Positions 13,877 through 21,077 of a stretch of 39,910 nucleotides of DNA are shown here, piece after piece. The notes beneath the pieces are model-generated. The model did no database searches and was not told the origin of the DNA. It was given only the letters and a program-made list of their open reading frames with translations. The stretch covers positions 1 through 39,910 of IMG/VR virus record IMGVR_UViG_3300044636_000940; one strand, 5' to 3'. This DNA is from a virus. Every line of letters begins with the position of its first letter. Positions within the stretch are counted from its first letter, which is position 1. Made by a program: the position numbers and the translations under genes.

Positions 13877-16764
13877 AGCTTGCGTTCCGTCAGCTTGATG
13901 TGGCTCCCAACGGTGCCACCACGGGCCAACTTACCAACGATTGCGGACTCGGGGATCACGCTCTCGTGCCAGTCGTCCGGGCCGTTTTCCATGCGCACCT
14001 TGTACCCGGGCTCGTACGGCGTGCGCTTGGTCTTGCCGGTTGCCGGGTCCTTGATGGGCTTACCGTTAAAGGGGTCACCCTCCCGCATGGGGTTATTGCC
14101 GTACAAAGACCGGCTCAAAATCGTGTAGGGGGGCTTGTTTTTCTTTGCCGACCACTCGGTAAACACGTGGTGCCCCTTGTCGTACTTGTACGGCAGGGAT
14201 TCCACCATGTCTTGCATTTGGGCCGCCTTTTCGCGCACGCGGTCGCCAAGCGATGTGTGGAAGTCGTTTACCGTGGTCAGCGCCTTGTTTGCCACCACCG
14301 GTGCCTTCATGCCCGCCGACTTCGCAGCGTTGGCGATGGCCCTGCGCATGTCCTCCACGCTGCCGCCGTCCGCCATGCGCGGCATCGGCGCCCCGGGCCG
14401 CACGGGCGCCGGGTTGGGCCGCATGGCCTGCAGGGCCTGCCCTTGGGGGGTCATGCTCAGGATGTTGCTCTGCGGTCCCTGTGGGCCCCGTAGCAGCGGC
14501 GATGGGGCGTTGAGCGGGCCACCGGGTGGCGGTGCCCCGGGCGGGCCGGGGGGTAGGCCGCCTGCTGGCGCTGGTGGCTGGCCGGGAGCCCCGGGTGGGC
14601 CGCCCGCTTGTGGCGGTTGGCCGGGTGGTTGCCCGGGAACTCCCGGCAGCATCTGCTGGCCGGGGTTTTCTGGCTGGAAGTCGACGCCGCCCACGGGGAA
14701 GCCCGGTCCACCAGACGGCGGTGCGTAGGCCTTGACCTTCATGTTAGGCGCCTCGTTGGCACCGATGTCCTTGAGGCTGACGTTGCCTTTACGCAACATA
14801 ACGCGAGCCAGCATCTCGTCTTGGCTGGGCTCTTCGGCCTTGACCTTGCCACCTTCGGCCATGCGCCGTGGCTCTGGTTTCTGGAAGGCGTTGTGCTGGC
14901 CCGCCATCGACGCAATGTGTTTGGCACCTGCCAAGTAGGGCCGGTGGCCGATCTCGTCCACTTCCTCAGGGTCATGCCGGTGCGCAAGGCGGTGCTGGGC
15001 GGCAAAGCTCTGCTCAGGGAAGGCCATGTGCTCGTCGAACTCTTCGTTGTTGTTGTTGTTGCCCACCGACCCGCCGGTAGCCAAGCGCTTGACGAAATTG
15101 ATGGGCTGGGGCGTCACGTATTCCTTGCCCTTGCTCGCGATTTGCTCCTGCGGCGTGTCAATCTGGTACTCGCCGTTGTTCTGCTTGGCATGCTCGATGT
15201 GGTGCTCGCCCACGTGGTGGGTGAACGATGTCTGGTGACCGACGTTGCTGGTGGACTCGGTAGGCGTGGTCATAACTATGGCGCCCGCCACCTTACCGTT
15301 CTTGGTCTTAAACCGGTTCTTGGGCAGGAACTCGTCGTCCTTGAACCGCGAATCGGTTGGGATCATGTGCTCGACATTTTCCATTTTGCCGGTGCTTTTG
15401 TTCTTCTTGCGCTCGGGCACGTTCACCAGCCGGGGGTGCAGAATGTGCTGCTTTTGGTAGTCGTATCGCAGGCCTTCGTGCGTCTCGTGGCCGTAGTGCG
15501 CCTTGTCGGGCGTGGTGGGTTTGTTGCCCGGGGCGTAGTGCCCTTCTGGGCCTTCCTCGCGCTCGTCCTTGTCCAACTCGTTTGGTGCGCGTCCGGTGGA
15601 CCAGTACTTGGCGTGCGTGATGGCGCCTTGCATCTTCTTGTCGAACGGTGAGTGCCGCTTGACGTCGGTCACCATGTACGAGTTCTTGGGCGGCGTCTTC
15701 TCGCCCTCGTCATTGACAAAGTCCTTGCCGCTGGCTGCCGCCGCCGTGACGGTGCGGCTAATGCGCTGCTTGTCGCGGTCGATGTTTTCCTGCACCGACG
15801 CGCCCTTCTTGACCTTGGGTCCGATGTTGGAGTGCGTCACGTAGTACCCGTTGGCCGGGTCGTGCATCTCATTGGTCTTGCCGTAGGAGTTTGCCGTGAT
15901 GGGCGGCTTGCCCTCCAGCGCCCGTTGCTTGTTCAGGTGCTTGATGACGTGCCGGGAGGACACGTCCGTCTCGTCCACCACGTTGGGGCGGAACAGCAGC
16001 CGCTTGTTGCTCCTGTCCGCCAGTCGGGCGGCATTGCGCAGCGAGCCGGTGTGGGCCAGAATCCAGTCTTGCGTCATGGCCGGGTCGTGCTTGGCCTGCT
16101 CGTGGCTTGCGCGGCGCACGGAGGCTGCCGGGTACTGGGACTCGGCGTTGGGGGCAAAGCAAGTGCCCTTCATAGTGTCCACCACGCCGTTCTCTGTTCC
16201 GCCGCCGCAGCCAGCGGTCTGGCCGGGGCAGGTGTTGATGACGTGGTACTTCTGATCCTTGCCTTCGCCCGATGAGTACAGCGCGTGGCCTGCGACGCCC
16301 TTGGACGCAAAGCCGATGTACGTGCGCCCCTTCTCGTCGTGCTCGTGGTTGACGGTGTCGAGCTTCTCGCTCTTGTCCAGCGTGTTGGCTGTTTTCCCAA
16401 TGTGCTGGGCCGCACGCAAGCGCCCCAGCGCCGCGTCTTCAACGGCCATCTGCTCGTTCAGGGGTTTCTGAAAATGCTCGTCCAGCGTGTTCTTGTGGAT
16501 GCGCCCCGCTTGCCCGATGTTGAGCGGTGGCCGGTTTTCGGACCCGTAGACTTTTGCACGCGCCTTGTCTATGGATTTCATGCCATACACGCCGGACATC
16601 ACGCCCGCCTTGTTGAGCTTGCGGCTGCCTTCGAGCATGTGCCGGGGAACTTTTATGCCGGTAATCCCGCCGGAGCCAACGGCATTCACCAGTACACGGG
16701 TTGGGCTTCCGACGTCCTCTTTTTCGGCCAGTTCCTGCTTCATCTGCTCTACGGTTGGTTCCAT
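13873..16764 (-). CDS. Large multidomain late protein with Cys cluster, Pro/Gly linker and Gly-Gly motifs
   Basis: 963 aa from the ATG at 16764, 26 bases after the terL stop; an earlier in-frame start at 16857 would lie inside terL. Residues 140-320 form a conserved region with three cysteines ('VINTCPGQTAGCGGG', 'MKGTCFAP') followed by 'DPAMTQDWILAHTGSLRNAA' and 'LLFRPNVVDETDVSSRHVIK'. The Cys pattern recalls mycobacteriophage gp88-like proteins, but that link is weak. Residues 681-765 are a collagen-like Pro/Gly linker. Residues 815-945 form another module ('GHHVFTEWSAKKNKPPYTIL', 'REGDPFNGKPIKDPATGK'). Gly-Gly motifs: LATGGSV 561, MAEGGKV 635, MADGGSV 797, LARGGTV 946. Function is unknown; its place beside terL suggests late expression. 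Confidence 0.8.
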   Translation of the reverse strand: MEPTVEQMKQELAEKEDVGSPTRVLVNAVGSGGITGIKVPRHMLEGSRKLNKAGVMSGVYGMKSIDKARAKVYGSENRPPLNIGQAGRIHKNTLDEHFQKPLNEQMAVEDAALGRLRAAQHIGKTANTLDKSEKLDTVNHEHDEKGRTYIGFASKGVAGHALYSSGEGKDQKYHVINTCPGQTAGCGGGTENGVVDTMKGTCFAPNAESQYPAASVRRASHEQAKHDPAMTQDWILAHTGSLRNAARLADRSNKRLLFRPNVVDETDVSSRHVIKHLNKQRALEGKPPITANSYGKTNEMHDPANGYYVTHSNIGPKVKKGASVQENIDRDKQRISRTVTAAAASGKDFVNDEGEKTPPKNSYMVTDVKRHSPFDKKMQGAITHAKYWSTGRAPNELDKDEREEGPEGHYAPGNKPTTPDKAHYGHETHEGLRYDYQKQHILHPRLVNVPERKKNKSTGKMENVEHMIPTDSRFKDDEFLPKNRFKTKNGKVAGAIVMTTPTESTSNVGHQTSFTHHVGEHHIEHAKQNNGEYQIDTPQEQIASKGKEYVTPQPINFVKRLATGGSVGNNNNNEEFDEHMAFPEQSFAAQHRLAHRHDPEEVDEIGHRPYLAGAKHIASMAGQHNAFQKPEPRRMAEGGKVKAEEPSQDEMLARVMLRKGNVSLKDIGANEAPNMKVKAYAPPSGGPGFPVGGVDFQPENPGQQMLPGVPGQPPGQPPQAGGPPGAPGQPPAPAGGLPPGPPGAPPPGGPLNAPSPLLRGPQGPQSNILSMTPQGQALQAMRPNPAPVRPGAPMPRMADGGSVEDMRRAIANAAKSAGMKAPVVANKALTTVNDFHTSLGDRVREKAAQMQDMVESLPYKYDKGHHVFTEWSAKKNKPPYTILSRSLYGNNPMREGDPFNGKPIKDPATGKTKRTPYEPGYKVRMENGPDDWHESVIPESAIVGKLARGGTVGSHIKLTERKL

Positions 16765-16790
16765 GGCGTGTCCCGGTGGTTTCCTGCATT

Positions 16791-18212
16791 TTATACCGCG
16801 TAGGGGTTCTCGGCCTTGCGCGGGTTGGCGTCGGCGTAGTCGTCCTCGTCCACCCACTCTCTGGGGAAGTCGATGGTCAGCCAGCCCGCGTCGCGCAAGT
16901 ATCGCAGGGCTTGGCTCATGGCGTCAACAAAGTCGTCGTGCTCGCTGCCGTCGGGGAAGCTGCATATCTGGCTGACCATGCCCTCCGCCCAGTCCCGCAC
17001 GTAGCCCTTGCGGTTGCTGGACTCGGGTATCCAGACCCGGCCCGCCTTGATGATGTTCGCCACGATAGACAGCCGCTGGACCTTGTCGGCCTTGCCCGGG
17101 TTGTACGGGATCACGGGCACGCCGGCCCTGCGCAGGTCTTGGATCAGGCTGATGCCCGCGCTCTTGTCCTCCACCAGCAGCAGGTCGACGCGCTTCTTGT
17201 TCTTGCCCTCGCCGTAGACGACCTCGTACTCGTCAAGGACCTTGGGCCGCAGGTCCGGGTACTGCAGGTGCTCCTGCCAGCAGTCGATCACCAGCGCACA
17301 CATGCCGCCGTCCTCGGGCTTATACACGCCCAGCGTGATGTGCGCCGTGGGGTCGTTGATCGTCTTCTCGCTGGTCGCGCAGTCCAGCGACTGCAGCACG
17401 AACTCGAACTTCGGGAGCGGCTTACCCGCCGGCCAGAGCTTGAACCACTCGCGCCGGACGATGCCGCCCTCCTCCGGGTCAATAATTTCGGCGTGGATTT
17501 CCTGTCGGCCCAGCTTGGTGCCCTCGTACTGCAATATCTGCTTCTGGAAGCTGGGCGCCAAGTTCTTGATGTTGCTGTAGGTGCTGGCCCTGCTGACCAC
17601 CACGTCGTCGCCCTCACGCGAGATCAGGTCCATGACCACCGGCTTGGGCTTTGGCGTGGTGGAGGCGATCAGCTTGGTGCGCTGGCCCAGCCGGATGCCG
17701 AACTGGATCATGTCCCACGACTCCTGCAGGTACTCCCACGCCGCCAACTCGTCGCACCACCCGCCGTGGAACTGTGGGCCCCGGAAGCGCTCGGGCTCGC
17801 TTGCCGGGATGCCCTTGATTAGTGACCCGTTGGTCAGTGTGAGTTCGTGCAGGCTCTTGTTGTAGTCCGCCACCAGCGACGGTGGGATCACCGACAGCAG
17901 GCCGGAGTCGCCCTCAAAGCACGTGCCCCGCAAGTCGGCGCTGGTGGGGGCTGAGACGAGCCAGCGGGTGTTGGGCTGCTCCCACGCCCACCAGCCGAGG
18001 TTCTCGGCGGCTGCCCGGGTCTTGCCGGCGCCACGGCCTGCGCACATGAGCCAGATCGACCACTTGTTAGTTAGTGGCTCTAGCTGGTGCTTGTGGGCCG
18101 CCATGAGCCACCGGGCTCTCCACTCAAAGGCTGCTCGCTGCTCAGGCTTGAGTCGTGCGTACTGGTCGCGGACCTTGGGGTCCTTGAGCAGTTCGGCGGC
18201 TGCGTTACTCAC
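16791..18212 (-). CDS. terL: Terminase large subunit
   Basis: 473 aa. The N-terminal ATPase has a Walker A (AGRGAGKT, 58-65), 'SAPTSADLRG', and a Walker B with catalytic acid (GGWCDELAAW, Asp154-Glu155), then the coupling motif 'IASTTPKPKP'. The C-terminal RNase H-like nuclease has 'LQSLDCATSEK', 'LLLVEDKSAG' and 'GSEHDDFVDAMSQALRYL', supplying the acidic residues. The enzyme translocates DNA into the prohead and cuts it to genome length. The start overlaps terS by eight bases. Length and motif order are normal for the family. Confidence 0.95.
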   Translation of the reverse strand: MSNAAAELLKDPKVRDQYARLKPEQRAAFEWRARWLMAAHKHQLEPLTNKWSIWLMCAGRGAGKTRAAAENLGWWAWEQPNTRWLVSAPTSADLRGTCFEGDSGLLSVIPPSLVADYNKSLHELTLTNGSLIKGIPASEPERFRGPQFHGGWCDELAAWEYLQESWDMIQFGIRLGQRTKLIASTTPKPKPVVMDLISREGDDVVVSRASTYSNIKNLAPSFQKQILQYEGTKLGRQEIHAEIIDPEEGGIVRREWFKLWPAGKPLPKFEFVLQSLDCATSEKTINDPTAHITLGVYKPEDGGMCALVIDCWQEHLQYPDLRPKVLDEYEVVYGEGKNKKRVDLLLVEDKSAGISLIQDLRRAGVPVIPYNPGKADKVQRLSIVANIIKAGRVWIPESSNRKGYVRDWAEGMVSQICSFPDGSEHDDFVDAMSQALRYLRDAGWLTIDFPREWVDEDDYADANPRKAENPYAV

Positions 18213-18711
18213 CGGCTGCGCGGGTCAGGGCCATGTTCTTGAGCACCTCGTCGAACACGCCGAACGACACCTCGACGGCCAGCGGTGCGTCCTCGTCGCC
18301 GGCCACCACCGTGCGGTCGCCGTACTTCTTGGGGTTCCATTTGGACAACAGCTTGAGCCGGGTTTCAATTTGCATCTTGCGCCACTGGATGCTGCCTGCG
18401 TCGTAGCGCTTGTTGCCCACCTCGTCGAACACGGCCAGCGGCTCAGTATCCGCAAGCGCTGCGCACTCCTCGGCGATGGCCTCGTGGCCTATAACGCGTG
18501 CGTGCGCGATCCGTGCCTTGAAGTCGGCGTCGTCCTCAATCCAGTCGTACAGGGCTCCAAACTGTGGCATTCCCTTCTGCCTGCAGAACTCGCGCAGCGT
18601 CTTGCCCTGCGATATCCACGTGATCAGATCGCCCTTGATCTGCTCCTTGTTTGGGTAGGGACTGATGCCCGGTGGGCGTCCCATCTTCTTCCCCGTTTTA
18701 CTCGTTGCCAT
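18205..18711 (-). CDS. terS: Terminase small subunit
   Basis: 168 aa from the ATG at 18711, with GGAGG eight bases upstream. Early residues are basic ('SKTGKKMGRPPG'). A helix-turn-helix-like segment follows ('TLREFCRQKGMPQFGALYDW'), then 'DFKARIAHARVIGHEAIAEE' and 'RLKLLSKWNPKKYGDRT', the Lys-Tyr-Gly signature of small terminases that recognise the packaging site. The 8-nt overlap with terL supports the call. Its ribosome site lies inside the 3' arm of a terminator-like hairpin. A longer start at 18732 would place the ATG in the hairpin loop. Confidence 0.88.
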   Translation of the reverse strand: MATSKTGKKMGRPPGISPYPNKEQIKGDLITWISQGKTLREFCRQKGMPQFGALYDWIEDDADFKARIAHARVIGHEAIAEECAALADTEPLAVFDEVGNKRYDAGSIQWRKMQIETRLKLLSKWNPKKYGDRTVVAGDEDAPLAVEVSFGVFDEVLKNMALTRAAGE

Positions 18712-18713
18712 TG

Positions 18714-18751
18714 AAAAACCCTCCAAGCGCATCTCTCAGCGCGTTGGAGGG
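18714..18751 (-). terminator. Terminator-like hairpin that also contains the terS ribosome binding site
   Basis: On the minus strand CCCTCCAA-C-GCGC (18739-18751) pairs with GCGC-TTGGAGGG (18719-18730) around an 8-nt loop, a 12-bp stem with one bulged base. It is followed at once by TTTTT. The 3' arm ends in GGAGGG, the only Shine-Dalgarno for terS, whose ATG begins eight bases later. Confidence 0.75.
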
Positions 18752-18769
18752 TAGTTTAACGGGTTTGGC

Positions 18770-19030
18770 TTACTTGCTCAACTTCAGTTGCCGCTCGCGC
18801 AGGGCGTCGATCTCCGCCCACAGCTTGGCGAGCTGGTTTACCTGATCAAGTATTTGGGCCATTTTCACGAACTGTGATGGACGGTACTTTGTAAGGTTTC
18901 CAGAATCACCATGATGCACTGTTACCCAACCCTGCTTAACACTTACGCGACGATCACGCCCAATGGCTTTCATCGCTTGCTCGTAACGCACTGCCCATTG
19001 GACTGCATGGGCTGCTGTAACTTTATTCAT
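18770..19030 (-). CDS. Hypothetical protein, 86 aa
   Basis: The start at 19030 has CCGGAG seven bases upstream; a second ATG at 19036 is too close to that site. Predicted mostly helical: 'AAHAVQWAVRYEQAMKAIGR', a short beta segment 'VSVKQGWVTVHHG', then a coiled helix 'LDQVNQLAKLWAEIDALRER'. Not recognised. It is the last gene before the terminator ahead of terS and carries the CACACA-type leader shared by this cluster. Confidence 0.65.
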   Translation of the reverse strand: MNKVTAAHAVQWAVRYEQAMKAIGRDRRVSVKQGWVTVHHGDSGNLTKYRPSQFVKMAQILDQVNQLAKLWAEIDALRERQLKLSK

Positions 19031-19060
19031 CTTCATTCTCCGGTGTGTTGGTGTGTAGGA

Positions 19061-19076
19061 GGGGGCCGTGGCCCCC
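19061..19076. other. Intergenic GC hairpin (GGGGGC/GCCCCC, CACG loop)
   Basis: A six-bp perfect stem with a four-base loop lies just after the stop of the 131-aa gene and before the leader of the 86-aa gene. No T-tract follows on either strand, so it is not a standard terminator. It is one of four similar hairpins between genes at 19-22 kb. Confidence 0.6.
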
Positions 19077-19082
19077 GGTGGA

Positions 19083-19478
19083 TTAGTAGATTGCGTAGCC
19101 GAGTTTGGCGTTGATGGCGATACCTTCATCTTCGGCGTGAACTGCAATCACTTGGCAGCAGGCATTGAAGAAGGTGTACCAAAAGAACACGGTGCCTTCA
19201 ACAATTTTGTTGGAGAAATTTTCAGAAGCTACATTGCCGTCTTCAAGACGTTGCAAGCCAAGGGTGTTCAGGTCGTTGATAAGCTTGTTGTAGGCCGCTT
19301 TGCAGAAGTCTTCCTTAGCGCTCAACAGGGCGATGGCGGCGTCGATGACCTTGCACTCATCCGTTCCGTAAGCAACGTCGGCCTTTTCGTAGAGGGAGGC
19401 GAAAGTTGTCTCGGGGGCGTTCCACTCAAGGTCCGCCACCATTTTGCGTGCTGCTTTTGTAATTTGCGTTTTGGTCAT
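19083..19478 (-). CDS. Hypothetical protein, 131 aa
   Basis: The start at 19478 follows GGAG with seven-base spacing; the alternative at 19484 is too close. The sequence is helical and acidic, with 'ITKAARKMVADLEWNAPETT', 'CKVIDAAIALLSAKEDFCKA' and a Cys pair (NACCQVIAVHAED). No family is recognised. Its leader contains the sequence CACACCAACACACACTGGAG, close to those of neighbouring genes, and a promoter-like TATACT with an inverted repeat lies upstream. Confidence 0.65.
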   Translation of the reverse strand: MTKTQITKAARKMVADLEWNAPETTFASLYEKADVAYGTDECKVIDAAIALLSAKEDFCKAAYNKLINDLNTLGLQRLEDGNVASENFSNKIVEGTVFFWYTFFNACCQVIAVHAEDEGIAINAKLGYAIY

Positions 19479-19510
19479 TTTCATTCTCCAGTGTGTGTTG
19501 GTGTGACTGA

Positions 19511-19544
19511 AGTATAACAAGGATTTCGTTGTGAAACCCTTGTT
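19511..19544 (-). promoter_or_regulatory. Possible promoter -10 with adjoining inverted repeat
   Basis: TATACT on the minus strand (19511-19516) is five of six to the -10 consensus; no good -35 is visible. Directly upstream is an inverted repeat, AACAAGGGTTTC (19533-19544) with GAAATCCTTGTT (19516-19527), one G-T pair, 5-nt loop. The repeat could be an operator covering the -35 region. No T-tract follows, so it is not a terminator. Confidence 0.4.
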
Positions 19545-19575
19545 CTGAAAAATAATCGTAGGTGTTTACCCTTGC

Positions 19576-19713
19576 CTACTCCAGCAGTTCCGCGCTCATT
19601 TCCCGGCCCACGTGGCCGTCGAGCCTGTCGAACACCTGCCGGCAGGCGTCAGCACTGTCGGTGGCCTCCACGTCGTCGTACCACGTGCCGTCAATGTAGA
19701 CCTCGTAGATCAT
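19576..19713 (-). CDS. Very small acidic protein, 45 aa
   Basis: The start ATG at 19713 overlaps the TGA of the 60-aa gene (ATGA), suggesting coupled translation. The sequence reads MIYEVYIDGTWYDDVEATDS at the N-terminus, a beta hairpin-like start, then a helix 'ADACRQVFDRLDGH'. This type of short 'YEVYIDG' protein is common in phages. No function is known. Confidence 0.6.
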   Translation of the reverse strand: MIYEVYIDGTWYDDVEATDSADACRQVFDRLDGHVGREMSAELLE

Positions 19714-19892
19714 GCCGCCACCTCTTCGGCCAGCACGGCCTGCAGGCCCGCCAACAGCTTCTGGGCCTCCGCCCGGGTCATAGCCACGCAGCTTGTGCCG
19801 TGCATCGTCGACAGGTGCAGCCACGCACCGCCGTCGTCCCATGAGTCGACGCTGACCCTTACGCCGTCTTCCGTCTTGATGATTGTTTCCAT
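19710..19892 (-). CDS. Small hypothetical protein, 60 aa
   Basis: AGGAG with six-base spacing precedes the ATG, in the leader shared by this gene group (ACACACCCACACAGGAGAACAGC). The sequence starts with a beta segment ('IIKTEDGVRVSVDSWDDGGA') and ends in a helix ('AEAQKLLAGLQAVLAEEV'). Not recognised. Confidence 0.6.
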   Translation of the reverse strand: METIIKTEDGVRVSVDSWDDGGAWLHLSTMHGTSCVAMTRAEAQKLLAGLQAVLAEEVAA

Positions 19893-19919
19893 GCTGTTCT
19901 CCTGTGTGGGTGTGTAGGA

Positions 19920-19935
19920 GGGGGCCGAAGCCCCC
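19920..19935. other. Intergenic hairpin with TTCG tetraloop
   Basis: GGGGGC-TTCG-GCCCCC read on the minus strand, a C(UUCG)G tetraloop known to be unusually stable in RNA. It lies seven bases after a stop codon and before the next gene's leader, without a T-tract. An identical copy is at 21055-21070. Confidence 0.7.
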
Positions 19936-19941
19936 GGGGGT

Positions 19942-20244
19942 TTACTTCACCAAATGGTTGGTGTACTTGCTCCAGTGACCATCAACGGTCTTGTACTTCT
20001 TGATGAACGCCTTGAGCATCCTGATGTCCTTCAGGGCGACCTTTTGGCCTACGCCTACATGGTCTACCCTCATGTCGTTGTTAATGTGGCCTTCCTCAAA
20101 GTAGGTCGAGAGGCGGTACTCTGCCTCGCTGACAATTTCATCATCTGTGTAATCCTCTGGTTCTTTTTTGTCGTCAGCGCAAATGCATTCAAAAGCGAAT
20201 TGCATTTCGGGGATAGCCGTTGCGGCTTTTACGATTGCTCTCAT
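19942..20244 (-). CDS. Hypothetical acidic protein, 100 aa
   Basis: The ATG at 20244 has CCGGAG six bases upstream in a leader containing CACACACACACC. Sequence features: 'IPEMQFAFECICADDKKEPE', an acidic stretch 'DYTDDEIVSEAEYRLSTYFE', and a basic C-terminal helix 'LKAFIKKYKTVDGHWSKYTN'. No family is recognised. Confidence 0.65.
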   Translation of the reverse strand: MRAIVKAATAIPEMQFAFECICADDKKEPEDYTDDEIVSEAEYRLSTYFEEGHINNDMRVDHVGVGQKVALKDIRMLKAFIKKYKTVDGHWSKYTNHLVK

Positions 20245-20297
20245 GCTGTTCTCCGGTGTGTGTGTGTTGGCCGGAATTAACCAACAACTCAACTGTA

Positions 20298-20318
20298 ACA
20301 CGAAGTTAGAGTTCGTGT
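20298..20318. repeat. Inverted repeat ACACGAA/TTCGTGT
   Basis: A perfect 7-bp inverted repeat with a 7-nt centre sits in the 87-base gap between the 85-aa and 100-aa genes. No T-tract follows on the minus strand. A regulatory site for the 100-aa gene is possible; the stretch otherwise holds nothing clear. Confidence 0.4.
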
Positions 20319-20331
20319 ATAGGTACTTTCC

Positions 20332-20589
20332 CTAATGCGCCGTGGCTTTGACCCACCGGCCCCGGATTGCGTCGCCCAGCTTCTCGATCTCCACGCAGTT
20401 GTCCGCCATGCACGCGCAGGCCTCGTTCTCGATGGCGATCGCGTGCTTAGTCGTCTGGATCGCCACCGTCATCATCTCCGCCTTAGCGATAGCCAGCGCC
20501 TCGTCGAACTCCTGTTGCGTGAAAAACTTCACGTGGTTTGCGGTGCCCAGCAGTTGCCGAGCCAGTGTGGATAGTTCTGGTTTGCTCAT
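20332..20589 (-). CDS. Hypothetical helical protein, 85 aa
   Basis: AGGAG with six-base spacing precedes the start. Predicted all-helical: 'LSTLARQLLGTANHVKFFTQ', 'QEFDEALAIAKAEMMTVAIQ', then 'AIENEACACMADNCVEIEKL' with three Cys close together. The Cys triplet could bind metal but the spacing is not a known finger. Not recognised. It follows the 78-aa coiled-coil gene by three bases. Confidence 0.6.
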   Translation of the reverse strand: MSKPELSTLARQLLGTANHVKFFTQQEFDEALAIAKAEMMTVAIQTTKHAIAIENEACACMADNCVEIEKLGDAIRGRWVKATAH

Positions 20590-20592
20590 GTC

Positions 20593-20829
20593 TTACTCCT
20601 GTGAATTGCCCATGACACGGGCTTCCATGACCTTGTTGGCCTTGCGCAGCTTGATGTTCTCGTCTTTCAACTCGGCCACCTTGCCGGTGAGGTAGGTCAG
20701 ACGGGCCTCGGCCTGCTTGATCCAGTCCGCCACCTCCGCAGGCATCCTGTACTCCGCCACGGGCTCCGTGGAGGCCGGAATGGCCGTTTTAAGCCGTTTT
20801 GCGGCTGGCTTGGGGGTAGAGGTGCTCAT
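20593..20829 (-). CDS. Coiled-coil protein, 78 aa
   Basis: The start overlaps the stop of the 70-aa gene (ATGA). The N-terminal 30 residues are Pro/Lys/Ala-rich; residues about 30-74 form a coiled coil ('WIKQAEARLTYLTGKVAELK' and 'ENIKLRKANKVMEARVMG'). Paired with the coiled-coil 70-aa neighbour, a heteromeric complex is possible, as inference only. Confidence 0.6.
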   Translation of the reverse strand: MSTSTPKPAAKRLKTAIPASTEPVAEYRMPAEVADWIKQAEARLTYLTGKVAELKDENIKLRKANKVMEARVMGNSQE

Positions 20830-21038
20830 TGCACCCCCAGCCTGTCCAAGGCGTCCGACAACTCGGCCTCAGCGGTTTCGAGGGCGGTTTCGAGGGCCGC
20901 CTCCATGGCGTCGAGTTCTTCCTCCATGGCGTCGCGCTCCTCTTGGGCCGCGAGTATTGCACCCAGCAACGCCGCGTTTGGGTCCCCCTTGATGTAGGCA
21001 ATGCGCTCCTGCTCCTCGATTGTCAGCGTGATGTTCAT
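20826..21038 (-). CDS. Acidic coiled-coil protein, 70 aa
   Basis: GGAG lies nine bases before the start. After a short N-terminal beta segment ('MNITLTIEEQERIAYIKGDP') comes a long, very acidic heptad helix ('EERDAMEEELDAMEAALETA'). No function recognised. It is preceded by the DUF932 gene and a TTCG hairpin. Confidence 0.6.
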   Translation of the reverse strand: MNITLTIEEQERIAYIKGDPNAALLGAILAAQEERDAMEEELDAMEAALETALETAEAELSDALDRLGVQ

Positions 21039-21054
21039 GTCCTGCTCCGGTTGT

Positions 21055-21070
21055 GGGGGCCGAAGCCCCC
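21055..21070. other. Intergenic hairpin with TTCG tetraloop (second copy)
   Basis: Identical to the hairpin at 19920-19935: GGGGGC-TTCG-GCCCCC on the minus strand. It sits between the DUF932 stop and the ribosome site of the 70-aa gene. Confidence 0.7.
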
Positions 21071-21077
21071 GGGTTGA

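Noticed and set aside
14608-15651. Long open frame on the plus strand opposite the 963-aa gene (also similar ones at 2966-3817, 4804-5661, 23692-24960 and, on the minus strand, 29243-30532)
   Set aside because: They lie wholly opposite well-supported genes with clear families or operon signals, have odd His/Arg/Leu-rich composition, and lack ribosome sites. High GC content gives such shadow frames.
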